Origin: Sceloporus undulatus
Lineage: Eukaryota > Chordata > Lepidosauria > Squamata > Phrynosomatidae
DNA length: 64,000 nt
Assembly (NCBI RefSeq): GCF_019175285.1
Contig: NC_056527.1
Coordinates: 107,111,746-107,175,745, forward strand
Reading direction: 5' to 3'
Under the pieces are notes generated by a model that made no database searches, had not been told where the DNA came from, and saw nothing but the letters and a program-made list of their open reading frames with translations. The number at the start of each line of letters is the position of its first letter. Position 1 is the first letter of the stretch. Below, piece after piece: positions 1 through 12,700 of this stretch. The position numbers were made by a program, and so were the translations under genes.

Positions 1-90
1 TCTGCGTATCCCTTGCCTAAGAAAACCCTGTGAAATTAATGGGGTTGCCATATGTTGACAAGAGACTTAAAGGGACATAGACACACACAA
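1..90 (+). mobile_element. 3' end of a 5S-derived SINE, cut by the window edge
   Basis: The sequence TTGCCTAAGAAAACCCTGTG and the following segment match the tail of the fuller copy at 48358-48572, including the closing run before a dinucleotide-rich end. The 5S-like head would lie before the window. Confidence 0.5.
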
Positions 91-820
91 ATATTCACAG
101 AAGGAAAACACAGAGCAACTAGATAGCAAACCAGATGTGTTCTCTTCCACCTTATGTCTCTCTCATTGTAACACTATATGTATTCATTATTTATTGAATG
201 TATTTACACCTTGCCCCTCAGCCAAAAAGACTCTCAGAGAAGCTTACAAATTGTTTATTTATTTTAAATATTTCGGTATTGCCTCCCAGCCCACAAGGGC
301 TCTTGAGGCAATTAACAAATAAAAGCAATTAAAACAGTACGCAGATAAAACATTTTCAAACAAAGTAATTTCAGACATTGAAAGCCATGCGAAAACAAAC
401 AGTTTTGGCTGCCTGTCAAAAGCTCAAAGGAGATGGCATCAGCCTAACTTCCTTCGGGAGGGAGTTCCACAGTCAGTGTGCTTCTATTGATAAACCACTG
501 TTATGTATCCAACAATACAACTTCATAAAGAGTTGGGAAACACCACAGAGCTTTGTCTAATGATTTCAAATTTCAGACAGGCTCATATGGGAGTGGGTGG
601 AAATTTGATAATTCCCTTCCCTCAGACTTATCTTTTAGAATTTGGAGTTCTCCAAATAAAGTGGGGAGCAATAAATAAAGTCCTCATGACCAAAAAGTCT
701 AGACAAGTTTGAAGTACTAAATGCGAGAAAGAAAAGAAAGTACTGTTTCAAATAGTGCATTGGATGCCCCTGGATGTGATAGTGGTCCCTGTTGAATGAG
801 ATGGTTTTAAAAAGACATAT

Positions 821-1046
821 GTTGTTGTGTGCCTTCAAGTTGTTTCCAGCTTACGACTACCCTAAGGCAACCCTATCATGGTATTTTCTTGGCAAGATTT
901 GTTCAGAGGGGACTTGCCTTTGCCTTCCTCTGAGGCTAAGAGAGTGTGATCACCCAAGGTCACCTAGTGAGTTTCCATGACTGAGTTGGGATTCAAACCC
1001 TGGTCACCAGAGTCATATTCCAATGTTCAAACCACTAGAGCACCTG
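821..1046 (+). mobile_element. MIR-like tRNA-derived SINE copy
   Basis: The order of parts is TGTGCCTTCAAGTTGTTTCC, a CTTGGCAAGATTTGTTCAGA box, a CCCAAGGTCACC core and ATTCAAACCCTGGTC near the end. At least seven related copies lie elsewhere in the window in both orientations. The CAAGGTCAC...ATTCAAACCC part resembles the MIR/CORE-SINE core. The exact family name is not assigned. Confidence 0.65.
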
Positions 1047-1433
1047 TAGAAAATACATTGCCTAAGCCTTTTCTATCCTGGAGCCATCCAGTTGTAGCTG
1101 CCATCATCCCCAACCAGTAATGCAAGGATACAAGGCTGGTGATCCAGAATGTTGGGAAGTTTTCACAAACAAATCTTCTGTTTAAAGAAAACAAAACATT
1201 AAAAGGTTGGCTTTGTTCATCACTAACTTACATTGAGCAGCATGTCCATTTGATTCCAAAATGGCTTACTCCTGTTCTCTTTCCCTCACTACATGAAGGA
1301 CAAATAGTATACAAGTGGCACTTTTGAACACTATTTGTGGTCCCCCCCCCCCATTTGAAGCTAGTTTAAGTGTATTGTGTAAACACAGGTATGTCACCAC
1401 TACCCCTCTCTTCCTGTCCCTTTCTCTTCATAG

Positions 1434-3715
1434 TGGCCAGCCTGGAGGAGCAAAAATCTTCATTGCTTAAAGAGCTCTCAACTCTCAGTCAGACCCACTC
1501 GAAGGTATGTTTGGCCAGAAGCAATCTTTTCTAGGCTGCTGTCTTCTTTCCCTCCACCCTCCTTGTCCCTCCCAAGAGGGACCATATTTTCACTTCATCC
1601 TCTATTCTGTACAGATGATGCAAAACTACAAGGAACTGAAATTGCAGAGGGCATCGGCTGGTATGGGTCAAACTGGATCTTCATCTGCAGAGTTAAAAAG
1701 GTTTGGAGGAGGCAGTTGCCATGGAAGGAAGACATTGTGCAGTTAGTAAGCAAGATGGTGATCCCCGGATTTGGGAAAAGTTACTTTTTTGGACCGCAGC
1801 TCTCAGAATCCCCCCAGTTCAGCATGGTCAGTGCTGGTGGGATTGTACAAGTTGTCTGCTATGGTTCCATCCTTTGGAAATCTGAGACTTACAGTTTCAT
1901 GAGATACTTAGAATTCTCTAGTACATGTCCTTGAACTAAAGCTATATGGCAGAGAATTCCAAGTACCTCATGAAACTACACATTCCAGGATTCCATAGGG
2001 TAGAACCATGGCACTAAAGTACTGTCTGCCCTTTCTTTACGCAGGGGATCCGTTCCGGACTTCCTTGTGTAAAGTGAATTCCGCCTATGCTCGAGCTCCA
2101 TTTAAATGAATGGGGCTCGTGCATGTGGTGGCACAGTAGTGCGTGCATGCCACAGGCATGCACCCCATTATTTCCTATGGTATGCACTGCCCCTTCTCCC
2201 AGCGCAGCTTTCAGCATATGTCGAAGGCCGCATAAAATGCACCCATGTATGACGCAGGTGCACTGTAGTATCAAAGTGTTATAATTGTGTGATGTTGATA
2301 GACCCAATGTAACTTTCTCCAGACTCTGTTCTCACCCATCTAACAAGAGGAAGAAAAGTTTGCATCTGAAGTGGTGCAGTGTTGCTGTCCATTCCCTCTT
2401 CTTCGGCCTCTACCACAGTGGCCATTCATCTGCATGCGGTTTCCACCCATTTCCACAGGGAGGGAAAGAAGACCTTAGCTATTGCTAAAGCAGTGTCAAA
2501 CAGTGTAATTTCTGCTGTGCAGATGCAGACCTAATTACGGAACATCATTTCCCCACTCTCTCTTTATTAGTCTTTAAAATAAAATAATTGATAAGATTCA
2601 TCCTGTTCTCCCAAAGCTTTAAGATTGATGGAGATTCCCTGGGGTCTTTCTCTTTTTGTTGTTTGCTTTAGCACGTGGCAACACTGATCTCCTTTTAGAA
2701 GGTGTTCCTGTGCAGTATTTCCACTTAACTATTTTCTTGTTATTGTTTGCTGCTTTAATTGCATATGTTGACAACATCACTGGTTTTAAGGTGGTTAGGA
2801 TAGGAAAGAAAGATGAATATTTTCCAGGTAGTAATGAAGCAAACCCAATAAGGTTTTCTCCACCTTTGCTGGGCAGATTGAAGCCCCCTCCGCTCCGGAT
2901 GTCCCCTGAATTTCTGTCAAGAACGTCAGAGTCTGGACTTCCTGAACCATCTCGTTCCCCAGAAGTAAGTAGCTTAGCTTGGACTCCAAGCTGTTTGTTG
3001 TCTCTTGGCAAATGGCAGCAGTGGTGGGTGGGAGAGCTGCATAGAAGCAGAGGTGTTAAGGCAGCTGGTTCCTGGGGAAAGTTATCTTAATTCCCAGAGT
3101 CTTCCAGCCAGCATGCCCTCCACTGAAGGGAGTCCTAACAAAAAGGATTGTTAGTAAGAGAAAAAGCACTAACTAAATCTAAATAAAGGAAATAAGGCAT
3201 ACATTTAGAAAGTAGGCACAATGATATCAGTAATATAACTTCAGTAGCAAAAGAGAGTTACAAAACAATGATGTCAGTGACCAGTAGGAGAAATATAAAA
3301 ATACTCTGAAAGAGATTAAAACATAAACGAACAAAAATTGTGAGAGGACAGCCAAATACACAACATGTTATAGAGGCGAGAGAAAAACTTGGCCACAAAA
3401 CACAAACTGAGGAAAACAAATCAGTAAATATAATGGTAACAAAGACATAACTAAACAAGGTCTGTGGAAACAAATCAATAAACTCCAATATGGAATATAA
3501 TCTGTAGAATGAACACTGAGAAATGAAGGGAGATGAGGAAGAATTATCTGTAATGAAACAAGCCAGTTATGTACCCCTTCTGTGTTTTTTCATCTGTCTC
3601 CCACAGGAACCTGGAGAGATCCAAGAGCTTCCCCATTTGAAAAAGATGTCTGAGAGTGACACAGAAAGGAACTCTTTCCCCTTGGCACAAGAAATGGTGC
3701 AGCCTGAGAAGGATG
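1434..3715 (+). other. JIP-like gene: end of first coiled coil, JNK-docking motif and Ser-rich linker (4 exons)
   Basis: The first exon encodes a heptad-like stretch ([12 protein letters not shown]) and runs in frame into [12 protein letters not shown], matching the end of the first JIP3 coiled coil. The next junction (1700/2877) gives [14 protein letters not shown]. This aligns with the JIP3 JNK-docking segment RPTSLNVFP: basic residues, proline, then hydrophobic-x-hydrophobic. The last exon ends with acidic and Ser-rich sequence. The donor at 1701 (gtttgg) is weak, but the stronger-looking donor at 1746 would create TAA with the next exon, and only 1701 keeps frame. Confidence 0.75.
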
Positions 3716-6700
3716 GTATGGAAGGAACCATTTCTTTCTTTCTTTTTCTTCCTTCCTTCCTTCCTTCCTTCCTTCCTTCCTTCCTTCCTTCCTCCTCCTG
3801 ACTTTCTTTCTCCATCAACCTCTCTCTTCCTTTCTCTCCTCCTCCCCTTTTATAAGATTAAACTTTACTTAGGCGGGTTACAAACCGCCATAAAGTACGG
3901 CGCTCTGCGCGTACTAGGGTAGGAAGGGGCCGTATTAGGTTAGGAAGGTTCTTACCTTCCTGACGGCTTTTCCTCCCAGTAACGCGGGAGCGCGTACTTT
4001 TTTGCGGTGCCCATCCACATGGGCGCCCCATTTTTACATATTGGACGCTGTGCGTCCAGACGTGTCGCGGCGGAAGTGACGTCACGAGGGCGCACTCCAC
4101 CTCGCGCGCCACTTCCGCCTTCCAAAAAGGAGCGGCATTTCGCCGCTCCTTTTTTGCTGCGCAGGAGCCTCGCGGTCTGGCAGCGGGGCTTCCTCGGCAG
4201 CGAATGGCGGCGGCGGGAAAACGGCCCCTTGGGGGCCGTTTGTAACCGCCATAGTATCTATTGGACCATTGTTCTGCCTATCCAGTATTTTTTCCCTCTG
4301 ATTGGTTGGTAGCTCTCTAAGATGTTTGGTCAAGATCTTTCCAGGACTGGGCAGCAGAGCTAAATATCAACACCAAAGTACCACAAAGATTTTCCCCCAA
4401 AAGGAGCAATATTTGTATAGGTTATATCCAAAGGACTACAGAGAGATTAATAAATTACAGATAGTGATCTATAGAAATGATAAATATGTTGTGTTCTTCC
4501 ACCTTACCCCCCCCCCCCCCCCAAATTCCTTCTCTCATCATTAGCCTCTCCTGCTCATAGGCAGTGTTTTGACTTGGATGACCTTGTAAGCTCCACTCCA
4601 GAACTGGGATCTGACCCACAGCAAACAAGCAGGTAAGCAGAATGTGTTCACTTATTTAGAGCACAAAATGCATATTATGAAAACCTCATTGGCTTCTTGC
4701 TCACTTGTTCACTGGCACTTACCTAGCAGGGTAAGGAAACCTTTTGGCTTTTCCTTCCTCTCTCTCTCAACCTCAGCATGAACTTCCCATCCTCTAATCT
4801 CCTGATGTTTCCTCTGACCCTTCACTGTATAGGTGCTCTTATATGAGAAGAGTTAGCCCTTCTAGCTATCATGCTTGCTGCTTTGGATAACAACATACAA
4901 TTGAGTGTGATGGCCAGACAGGCAGCTTCTCTTTTTTCACACTTTCCCTTCTACAAATGAAATTTTGAAAGCACAGCAGTCATAGGATGCAGAGCGAGGG
5001 TAGTATTTTGAGGATTATACCTCTGTGTTCCTTTTTCTCCTGGGATCCCACACATACACAATCCCATGTTTTCCCATTGGTTTTTTTCTACTGTGGTGTC
5101 AGACATGTGTGTGCATGGTTACCAGGAAGGGGGTGGCAGGGTGGGAACTCTTGTCTGTCTATTTGTTTGTTTGTTTGTCTGTCTGTCTCTCAGCCCCTTG
5201 AGTACCACCCTCGAGCGCAACACGGTCTCCCTTTTCGCCGAGGTCTCGGGCCTCAGCCCTGAACTTCTCAGTGATATGGACGACGGTGCCGATTTGCAGG
5301 GTGAGTAGTGAAACCTCTTGTTCACTCTTGTTCTGCATTCTTTCCCCACTGGGAATCTATTGCCCCAAAGAGCCTGAAAATCTTGGCCTCACTCCTGAAT
5401 TTCAGTCACAAGCTGAAAAGCATGCTTCCCATCCTCCCAAAAATGTGTTAACTCTTTGCTCTAACAGCTCAGTGATGTCACCATTTGGCTATCTTTACAG
5501 GGGATGCCTTAGAAACTCTCATGGCAGAAAACACTAAGCTGCAAGAGGAACGGTAAGAATTATTTTTTGCTTTCCTGGCCTAAAGTGATGGGACTTGGAT
5601 CCCTCTTTTCCCCCCTCTATGGAAGGAAATGCCGTTGTCTGTTGTGGTTAATGGTGCTGGACTTAACAGAAAGTTAAAAGAAACATAGATCCAGCCATTC
5701 CCAGCCTATTATAGCAGCCCTGCCATACAACAGTCTCAGTTAGGTTATACCTTGCATTTTTGCAAACCATCAATCTCAAGTTTAAAGTCTTTGGTATCCA
5801 TCTCATTCCTTTCTCCAGGATTGCTCTGGATACTGCTCGGCGCCATCTCATTGCTCGTGTGGAAGAGCTTACTGAAGAGCGTGAGTCACTGCAGATGGAG
5901 CGCGAGGGGACACTGGGGGCTCTGAGCCGCTGTCAAGCCCAGCTGAAGGAGGCTGAGTTGGAACTTATCCGGTAAGATCTGGTCATAGTACTTCCTTTCA
6001 TTTGTACAGTCAATCTGATTTGTCTACCGAACAGCACTGGCTCCAGTAAAGCAGAGGAGAGCAATACCTCATAATAGCAATACAGAGCAACAAATCTTTC
6101 AAAGGTACTAAAGAAAAATGTAGGTATTTGGAGAGGGGGGGCTTTTTCATTTATTTTCCTTTTATTCCTACAAAAACCCAGCAAAGTAGTTAAGTTGGTG
6201 GGGAGAAGATGATTCACACATAGTCACCCAGTAAACAGTATGACAGACAGAAGATTTAAACCTCAGCCTCCCTGGCCAAAGTCCTGTGTTCTAACCAGTG
6301 CTTGTCTCTAACTAAGAACATGGTGTGACTCTGAGGTGAGCAACTGTAGCCTTTCCATTGTGTTTGAGCCACAGCTTCCATCATTTCATACCATTGGTGG
6401 TGGTAGTTAGGGCTGAGTGGGAGTAGTAGGCCAGAAACATTTGAGGGGCCACAGTTGCCCATCCCTGATTTAACTAATGAAGAAAGATGTTGCCTGATTT
6501 CCACATGTTAGTTATCCTTTATATTTTAACAGTCTGTGTTGTTTGTGTTTCTTTGGTTTGCATCGTCCAGTCTTCTCTGAATCAGTGAGATAGGAAGAAT
6601 CCACACAATATAGGTTTCTCCCTATCCTTTCCCAGAGGTAGGCAGGAACCATGTGATCACAAATTGAATTTGGCTGGTCCTTAAGCTGTTACTGTTCAGT

Positions 6701-9700
6701 CTTATTAGTTCTTTTCCGGCCTCTGCTCAGAGCAGAACAACTTCCATTTACTCCTGATTCTAACCAGTCTTCTTCAGCTCTATTTTAGCTCTGTTTTTCT
6801 TTCCAGTCTCTGTGCCCTCTGTGTTGCCAGGAAAGTAGGCATACAATAATAGTACAAGTTGAGTATCTCATCTGAAATGCTTGAGAAGTGTTTCAGATTT
6901 TGAAATATTTGCATATACATAATGAGATATCTTTGAGATGGGACCCAAGTCTAAACCTGACATTGATTTATGCTTCATATATACCAAGGGTAGGCAACCT
7001 GCGGCCCGTGGGCCGGATGCGGCCCGGCAAGGCCTTGGGACCAGCCCCAGCCCGGTCCTGCCGCCGATTGCTGCCGGGGCCTTTGGGGGGCCATTTGCTA
7101 TTAGAGCCTTAGAAACATGCATTTAGATTAACATTTTTTTAAAAATCAGCAAATTTTTTCGCGTGTCCTCCATTTTTTTAAAAAAAGTGTCTTCAATTTG
7201 AAAATTTTGTCCTACATTTGTCCTGGTTCATTTATATATTTAATCTTTTTTTAAAAAAAATTATTTAATTATTTATTTTTTGGCTTCGGCCCCCCAGTTG
7301 TCTGAGGGACAGCAACCCAGCCCCCGGCTCAAAAAGGTTGCCTACCCCTGATATATACCTTATACACATAGCCTGAAGGTAATTTTATACAAATATTTTA
7401 AATAATTTTGTGCATGAAATAAACTGTGCGTACATTGAACCATCAGAAAACAAGGTGTCACTATCTCAGCCACCCATGAAAAAGTTTTGGTCTTTGGAGA
7501 AATTCAAATTTTAGATTTTCAACTAAGCGATATTCAACCTATAATTAAGGTAGAGTATACAGACTTGTGTGTTACTTCACATATAATGTATTACTCCTTT
7601 GAAAAGCAGGAGTAAGGTCTTGAAAAAGTAAGAGTAAGTTCTGACTGAAAACATCTTCATGTGTTACTTCAGTTACTTAATAAGTCATCGTGTGTCTTTT
7701 ATTTGGTAGCTGGTGCTCCTAACCATTGTCTGTGTAATTAGTTAAGAAAAATCCAGTTTGTGTTGAGCTAGCCATGTGACTGAGGATTTCTAAATTAAAA
7801 GGGAAAGAGACACCACTCCCATCCCAGGATATCAACTTCCCATGATTATAATTTTAGTTTTTATAAATCTGTGAGCATATATTTAAACCATTCATTCTTC
7901 TTATTCCAGGATCCGACAGGAGTTTGAGGATACGAGACGTTCAAGCGAGGAGGGGGAGGTAACTAGAGCATCCACTGCTGGGACATGTCATGACTGCCAA
8001 GGTTGCTGGGTTTTGAGGAGTGCAGATAGGGACCAAGAAGCGTTCCCCAATTATAGGATAATAGGAGAAAAGTGGGAGTCGGGACTCTGGATCTCACTCT
8101 GAGGAAAGTGTGAGCGTGCATTCGTGTGTGTGCTGGTGAAGCAGCATCATTGTCTTCTTCCTCAGGCTGAAGGAGGCTCATCCCGACCCCAGAGATTCAC
8201 CCGAGCTGAGATGGCAAGAGTCGTGATGGAGCGTAACCTCTACAAGGAGAGGCTGATGGAGTTGCAGGAAGCTGTTCGACGTACTGAGCTACTAAGGTCT
8301 GTGGCACTGAGGTTCTGACAGGCCCTGGGACTCTTGAAGGGAGGAGGAAGATGGGTTTCTCTCCCTCACGCTCTCTGAAGAAGTTGCTAACTTGAGTGAT
8401 TGCTGTTACCACCATTATTACTGCTTGATAACTTGCCATTGTCTTTGGCTACCTGAGCACTTTTCCACTTTGTAAAAGCCAAAAATAATTTGGCTGTTAT
8501 TGAATCAAACCATAAATCGTTGTGGCCCTAATGTGTTCCACTAGAAATCATTACAATAAAATCCAAAACCCACAAAGCGGTGTTATTTTTATGGGCTAAG
8601 CAAAATGCACAAAATACATTTATTTATTTAGAGTATTTATATCATACTCTTCAGCCCCAAAGGCTCTCATAGTGACTAATAAATTGTTAATTTTACAGTT
8701 CCCTTCCCTGATGCTTACAATATAAATAAGACACAACACACAAGGGAAAGGGAATGGCAGTAAGAAAGGGACTTCCGGTCGGTAATGGCGTCGGACGGAG
8801 CAAAGGGCAGGGCAGCGTTATGCATATACAAAGGTAAAAATTTCATTTGGACTACAATTGGCAAGTTTTACCTATACAGTAACTAAATGTTTTTCCACAT
8901 GTAACAGTACAAAGACTTCTTGAGAAATTCAGTGTTCTCTGCCTAAGAAAGGGGCAGTTAGCTCTGTACAGCATAGAGTTTGCCTGCATCTCAGTGGAAG
9001 TTACTTTGCTGCTGCTAATGGATTTGAAATATGATATGTATTTTACTGCCCTTTGTTCCTTGTCTCCACATGGCCAAGAAGGGGAGTAGCCTTTGCCTGC
9101 ATTGCTATCCTTATGTCATCTTTAATTGACAAGAGAAATAACACCTGTGGCAGAATTTATGCCTGTGACTCTAACATTGGCCTGGGACAGACCGCCTGAA
9201 TAGAGCGGCCTGCTGGTGGCCTTTTTTCTTCTGGAAGGAAGCCACAGCCACCAAACCCCGTGGCTTCCCTGCGGAGGAAAAAGAATCTAAAAAAGCTGCA
9301 GGAACGGTGTAACAAGTGCACCACCGGCGCACTCTTTACGTAAGTGCCACGCAGCAACGTTCGGACGCCATGCGGCGCTTACATAACAATGGCATCGCCT
9401 GTGTACACAGGGCGCCTCCATTGTTACACTGTCCATACGTTCTAGGGTTAGGGACTGTGTGGTTGCCATGCTGGTACACCGTTTTATGGCAGTATGTACC
9501 ACGCCATTGTCACTTTTCTTCTTCTGTATGATTTTTAACATCTTTGCTTGATGAAGAAATTAGTGAAGCTTCTAAAGCTTGCAGGATATATTTTGTGCAT
9601 TTTGGTTGGCCAGTAAAGATATTCCTGTTTTGTAGATTTTGGAATTTTGTATTTGTATTTTGCTGCATGGCCAAGCCAGTTAACTCTGAAAATGTGACAT

Positions 9701-12700
9701 TGTTAGGTGTATAAAAGGTCACAGATCTTCCTCCATGTCCAAAGCTTGCAAACATTACCTTTATGGACTGCTTCCTCAGAATCCCTCAACAGGCATGGGA
9801 AGCTAGAGGATTCTGGAAATATTAGTCCAAAAAGTTAATTTGTCCAAACTCTTTAGACTAGTAGTACAGGAGAAAGTTTCTTTTCTTTTCTGTTTTCTTT
9901 TCTTTTCATTCTTTAATTCTCTTTTGGTACCTTTATGCTGGCTGTTACAACATGTCAGGGTAAGAGACATGGAAGAGAGTTTTCTTTCTTGGCTGACAAA
10001 GTAGCAGCAGCACCCAAATAAGTGAGAGCAGAAGGGAATTAGGAGTTTTGAGGTTCTTGAGGTAAGAAGTATGCGTTACTGAAAGTTGTATTCTCAGTCA
10101 GAGTATTATGAAAGTTAGCAAGGTCATTGCTAGCAGCCAAGTGCTATCCAAAAAGTCCTTTTGCTCTCCCCTAAGGTTGGCTAAACTTTTGCTCCTTGTG
10201 GAATAAACCAGAAGCTGCAGGACTTTTGCTAACCTCAAGCTATAGGCACTGTTCTGCAAAAGCACTCCATGATTGCCAGGCCAATATTTATGTTATCTTT
10301 GATAGTTTGCCTAGAGAGCTAGTATGTATTCATATTTCCTACCAAAGTCAGACTAGCTCTCATTTGTGGTGGTGATGGGGCAAAAAGTGTGCCTCAGGAT
10401 GTTGCTGGACTGCAATCCACAGCATTTTTACTACTCATTATTCTGGCAAGAGTTGATGGGAATTGCAGTCCAACAACAGCTGAAGGGCCATAGGGGCTGG
10501 AATCCTAGTGGTTAGTCCCAGCTACTGAACATTCAATGAATCAGTTGTTGAATGATGAGTCAATGCATAGGTAAACCCAATGGTTTCAATGGCTCCACTG
10601 TAGTTGAGACTGACAGGAGTATGTAGGCCAGAAGTGGACAACTGTGGGAGGCTAGGAGGCCATATTAGCTTCTGATGAAACTTTGGGGGGCCACAACCCC
10701 ACTACAAAAAAGAAGAAAAAAGGCACCAGTTTCCCTCCTAATCCTATCTAAGGGACATTTTTGTCATTTTAGACCCTCCTGGCCCATTTTAAGCTCAGGA
10801 GCAGCCTTTTTTAAAACAAGAAGTAATCAGAAGTAACTCATTTTACTTCATGCTTTAACAACGGTCTTTTTTGAGCCTAAAGGGGTGTGTATTGGGGGAG
10901 GGGGAGAGAATGTGACAAAAATGACCCCGCATCCCTTGGAGGGCATTTGGGGCATTTTTTGACCTTTGGTGGGTCCTGAGAGCTACAAAAACAGCTGTTG
11001 TACTGCAATTCTCATCAATCTTTGCCAGAATATGCAGCTTGAAAGGTACACTTTGCCCACCCCTGACTTAGGTCCTTATTCCCGCTCCCATTAAGTGCTT
11101 TTCTGTGTTTTAAAAGAGGGTAGAAAATAACCAGATATGTATGTTGCTGTCTGGTTCTGTTTTCTAGCCTTGATGACTAGAAATTAGCTGATAAAACTAT
11201 AAGAAGAAGAAGAAGTATCAGTGTGCCTTTTAAACAACATTTTTTTCTTCCCAGGGCTTCACGGGAGGAACAAGCTGTTCAGATGAAAAAGTCGTCTTTC
11301 TGGAAAATGTAGGTGCTATCTAAGCTCTGTCCCTCTAAACACAGCTGTCTGCACTCCAGTATACTGCACTGTAGAGTTTCTTATTGGGTGCAGAGCATAG
11401 CTGAGAATCTCTCTTTTTAATTAAAAAATTAAATGAAATAAAAAATGAAGTGAAGCAAAGCTATGTGAGAGGACAATGCCATGTGAAACCACAAAAGATT
11501 TCTGTTTGTATGGTGAGGACTGGAGAGCCTCTGTTGCCTTTTTAGCTGCTAAGCCTAGACTAGAAAAGAGAACAGATTTCTACAAACCTGAGAAGTGTTA
11601 TATCTAGTTTGGTTTGTTTGTGTAGAGTGCAAAGTACCACTGCTTTCAGAGCCGAAATCTGTGTTTCTTTACTGTTGGACTTGTATAAACTTTCCAAAGA
11701 GATAGTTAGCACTCTTTTCCAGTACACATTAGTTTTCCTCTCTTTCCTCTTCCCATGCAGCTTTGATCGTTTATTCAGCCCTTCAGACTCTCTCGAGAGA
11801 TCACCTGCTTCCCCACTGCCTCCAGGGAGGTCCCGGTCTAGCCCCAGTGGCCGCAGTGAACTGGGGAGAAATGGGGGGCAGTTGTCTCCAGCCTTGAGAT
11901 ATATCCCACGAGCTACCTCACCCACCGCTGAGTAAGTGGTATATCACCTGAACATTCGGAAGAACTTCACCATAAGAGCTGTTCAACAGTGGAATGGATT
12001 GCCTTGGAGGGTGGAGGGCATCTTTCAAGAGTGCTTTAGTTATGTATTCTGCCATGGTAGAGGTTGGACCTAAGTGGTTCCTGTGGTCTCCATCAACTTT
12101 AGGATTATTATTATTATTATTATTATTATTTGTAGAAGTAGTAGTAGTAGTATATTTGAGTTCCAAATTGGAACTCAAATCAGCTTATAGTTTTAAAAAT
12201 GCAGTTAAAAACATACAAATGTAAATATTAAAATATATTTAAACTGTACAGTATTAAAACACATTATTCATTAAAAGAATCAAAATATTGTTTAAAAGAT
12301 AAAAAAGTACAATTGAAACAGTACAGAGGCCTCCTTGTGCGAATCATCATTTGTGCTTCTTCCACGCATGCTGCTATGGTGCAAGGAGAACCGTGCAGTT
12401 CATCCGGCTCAGTATTGTCTGTTTCAGCTGGAATCAATTCCCCAAGGGCAGTCTTCCCCCACTTGGAGCTCTTCCAGTGGCTTTGACTACAGTTTCCACC
12501 ATCCTCACCTGCCCTGGCTTGGGAGGATGTGGTTGTAGCCCAATGAATGTGGAAATCTCTAGACTGGAAAAGGCTGTCCAGTATCCTGGGTACATACATA
12601 CCTTTCTATTACCTAAGAGCAGCTGGGCATTCTTTTTCCCCTTTTTTGTTCCCCCCCCCCTTTTTTTTTTTTCTTTTTTACTGGGGGATGCTGAGAATTG

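Larger units (their letters stand above)
1..1433. other. Intron of the JIP-like gene, repeat-filled
   Basis: I found no exon of the JIP-like gene here. It contains the truncated end of a 5S-derived SINE (1-90), an antisense CR1/L2-type 3' fragment (about 200-480) and a MIR-like SINE (821-1046). A C-run lies near 1340. Confidence 0.6.

Noticed and set aside
1701-1745. Extending the JIP-like exon to the stronger donor at 1746
   Set aside because: Joining to 2877 would create TAA; the weaker donor at 1701 keeps frame and protein similarity.
3567-3818. Open frames rich in LPSF or GRKE repeats
   Set aside because: They are readings of the TTCC microsatellite.
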